Of a stretch of DNA of 6,434 bases, positions 5,604 to 6,434 are shown one piece after another (positions within the stretch are counted from its first letter, which is position 1; every line of letters starts with the position of its first letter). Both the position numbers and the translations under genes were made by a program. This DNA comes from an uncultured Kangiella sp. (lineage in GTDB: Bacteria > Pseudomonadota > Gammaproteobacteria > Enterobacterales > DSM-103792): contig CAMLKQ010000130.1 in assembly GCA_946480585.1 (NCBI GenBank), positions 1-6,434 of the forward strand. Reading direction: 5' to 3'. The notes under the pieces are model-generated. The model was not told the origin of the DNA. It did no database searches and was given only the letters and a program-made list of their open reading frames with translations.

Positions 5604-5748
5604 CCACGGGGATAGCGAACCCCTCAGGGGTTCGACAAATTCGTCGGGAGCGAATTTGCGTGCAGCGCCAACGGCGCGGAACCCGAAGGGCTTGCCCCGT
5701 ACTTGATACGGGGGCGCGGCGCAGGGATGCGTCGCGCTATCCCCGTGG
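5604..5748. repeat. 145-bp structured element with 14-bp terminal inverted repeats and internal hairpins
   Basis: The ends CCACGGGGATAGCG (5604-5617) and CGCTATCCCCGTGG (5735-5748) are perfect inverted repeats. Inside, in order, are AACCCC/GGGGTT (5618-5632), CAAATTCG/CGAATTTG (5636-5658), GCGCC/GGCGC (5665-5677), CCCCGTA/TACGGGG (5695-5713) and CGGCGCA/TGCGTCG (5717-5734, one G-T pair). Together they fold into a multibranched cloverleaf-like shape closed by the end repeats. Short open frames cross it on both strands, but they lack start signals and look like by-products of the repeats. It could be a dispersed non-autonomous mobile element or a structured RNA; it follows a strong terminator and has no visible promoter, so I favour a DNA repeat. 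Confidence 0.65.
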
Positions 5749-5750
5749 CT

Positions 5751-5784
5751 GGTGAAGAGCGTTTTCGCGTTAGCGAAAATCACC
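5751..5784. repeat. Hairpin directly after the structured element
   Basis: TTTTCGC (5762-5768) and GCGAAAA (5773-5779) pair around GTTA, and GGTGA (5751-5755) with TCACC (5780-5784) can lengthen the stem across a six-base bulge. It begins two bases after the inverted-repeat element and may belong to it. The remainder of the gap up to the nitroreductase gene holds only the next C/G-rich repeat and a weak promoter. Confidence 0.45.
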
Positions 5785-5822
5785 GCTGATTTCTTGCTGA
5801 TTACGGCGAGTCATGACCGATT

Positions 5823-5857
5823 TCCCCCTTTCCCCAACTCCTCCCCCGCGAGGGGGG
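5823..5857. repeat. C/G-rich hairpin resembling half of the 376-485 element
   Basis: CCCCCTTTCCCC is followed by CCCCC (5843-5847), loop GCGA and GGGGG (5852-5856). The order of C-rich run, CTCC, C-run and short loop followed by a G-run is like one half of the inverted-repeat element near speB, suggesting a degenerate single-arm copy of the same kind of repeat. The similarity is by eye and low in complexity. Confidence 0.4.
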
Positions 5858-5885
5858 GCACAAAGATTTTCCTCATGAAGCCCGC

Positions 5886-5891
5886 TAGAAT
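5886..5891 (+). promoter_or_regulatory. Candidate -10 element of the nitroreductase gene
   Basis: TAGAAT (5886-5891) followed by GCCGCC resembles the -10 plus GC-rich stretch of the gltX promoter (TACAAT-GCCGGCC). No good -35 is seen. It would start transcription about 25 bases before the ATG. Confidence 0.4.
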
Positions 5892-5924
5892 GCCGCCATC
5901 ATTTTGCGCATTTCAGGCCTGCAC

Positions 5925-6434
5925 ATGACCCCCCTCGATTTCCTGCTCACCCGCCGTTCCTTCCCCATCCTGACTGCGCCAGCGCCGACCACCGAACAGC
6001 TCAATACCTTGATGCAAGCGGCGCTGCGGGCGCCGGATCACGGCAACCTGAAGCCGTACCGCTTTCTGGTGTGCGCAGGCGACAAGCTGACGCAGCTTGG
6101 TGAGTTGTACGCGCAAGGCATGCAGCAAAGCGGTGAAACCGATGTTGCCAAACTGGAGCGTGCGAAAGGCTTGCCGCTGCGGGCGCCGATGGTGGTGATT
6201 GCGGTGGCGAGCTTTCAAGACAGCCCGAAAGCCCCGCGTCAGGAACAGCTGATCACGGCTGGCCTCGCCACATTCCAGTTCATCAATGCCGCGCAGGCGA
6301 TGGGCTTTGGCGCCTATTGGCGCACCGGCGATATCGCTTACAACCCGGCGATCTGGCGTTTGCTTGGGCTCGCAGAGCACGAGCAAGTGATTGGTTATGT
6401 CTATGTCGGGACGATCAAGGGCGAGCCGAAAGAT
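5925..6434 (+). CDS. YdjA-like nitroreductase family protein, 3' end cut by window edge
   Basis: The frame runs from ATG 5925 through 170 codons to the window edge; the family is usually about 180-190 residues, so roughly the last 15-20 are missing. It is a small FMN-dependent oxidoreductase of the nitroreductase superfamily, YdjA branch, acting in the cytoplasm as a dimer with NAD(P)H as donor; the natural substrate is unknown. Visible family marks are LLTRRS (7-12), whose Arg and Ser contact FMN phosphate, APAPTTEQL (18-26), RAPDHGNLKPYRF (35-47), RAPMVV (86-91), PRQEQ (104-108), GFGAYWRTG (127-135) and GYVYVGT (157-163). They match E. coli YdjA block by block. The ribosome binding site is weak (AGG seven bases before the ATG), but no upstream in-frame start looks better. 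It is separated from the tRNA unit by a 370-base gap of repeats. Confidence 0.9.
   Translation, partial: MTPLDFLLTRRSFPILTAPAPTTEQLNTLMQAALRAPDHGNLKPYRFLVCAGDKLTQLGELYAQGMQQSGETDVAKLERAKGLPLRAPMVVIAVASFQDSPKAPRQEQLITAGLATFQFINAAQAMGFGAYWRTGDIAYNPAIWRLLGLAEHEQVIGYVYVGTIKGEPKD

Noticed and set aside
5543..5783. Short open frames of about 70 codons on both strands over the structured element
   Set aside because: They have no ribosome binding sites, overlap tRNA-Glu or the terminator, and their translations follow from the inverted repeats.

Overview
The window looks like a stretch of a gammaproteobacterial chromosome of fairly high GC content. The evidence is an Escherichia coli-like glutamyl-tRNA synthetase and agmatinase, a SirB2-family membrane protein, tRNA genes that all encode their CCA ends, and a gltX gene followed by tRNA-Ala and tRNA-Glu, an arrangement known from pseudomonad-type genomes. 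I cannot name the species from the sequence alone. Most of the window is housekeeping; I see no phage, transposase, CRISPR array or defence island.

Left half, all on the minus strand (read from right to left). tRNA-Val(TAC) sits at 3538-3613 with a consensus-like promoter and a strong, nearly symmetrical terminator. Next comes a secreted M28-family zinc aminopeptidase (1732-3411), translated from a GTG start, with its own terminator at 1681-1707. Then agmatinase speB (504-1487), which has an extended -10 promoter, and finally the 5' part of a SirB2-like membrane protein (1-347), cut by the window edge. The speB/SirB2 gap holds a ~110-bp inverted-repeat element.

Right half, all on the plus strand. 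gltX (3874-5280) diverges from tRNA-Val. A near-perfect sigma70 promoter starting seven bases after its stop codon drives tRNA-Ala(GGC), then tRNA-Glu(TTC), then a long perfect terminator. The synthetase thus lies directly beside the gene for its own tRNA substrate. A 370-bp gene-free gap follows. It contains a 145-bp element with 14-bp perfect terminal inverted repeats and about five internal hairpins, and then a C/G-rich hairpin resembling the one near speB. The window ends in a YdjA-like nitroreductase, truncated at the edge.

Functionally, gltX and the three tRNAs belong to translation, speB makes putrescine from agmatine, the M28 enzyme probably degrades peptides in the periplasm or outside the cell, and the nitroreductase is an FMN oxidoreductase of unknown substrate. 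The least explained parts are non-coding: the folded element at 5604-5748, the 376-485 inverted repeat, and a palindrome covering the ribosome binding site of the peptidase gene.
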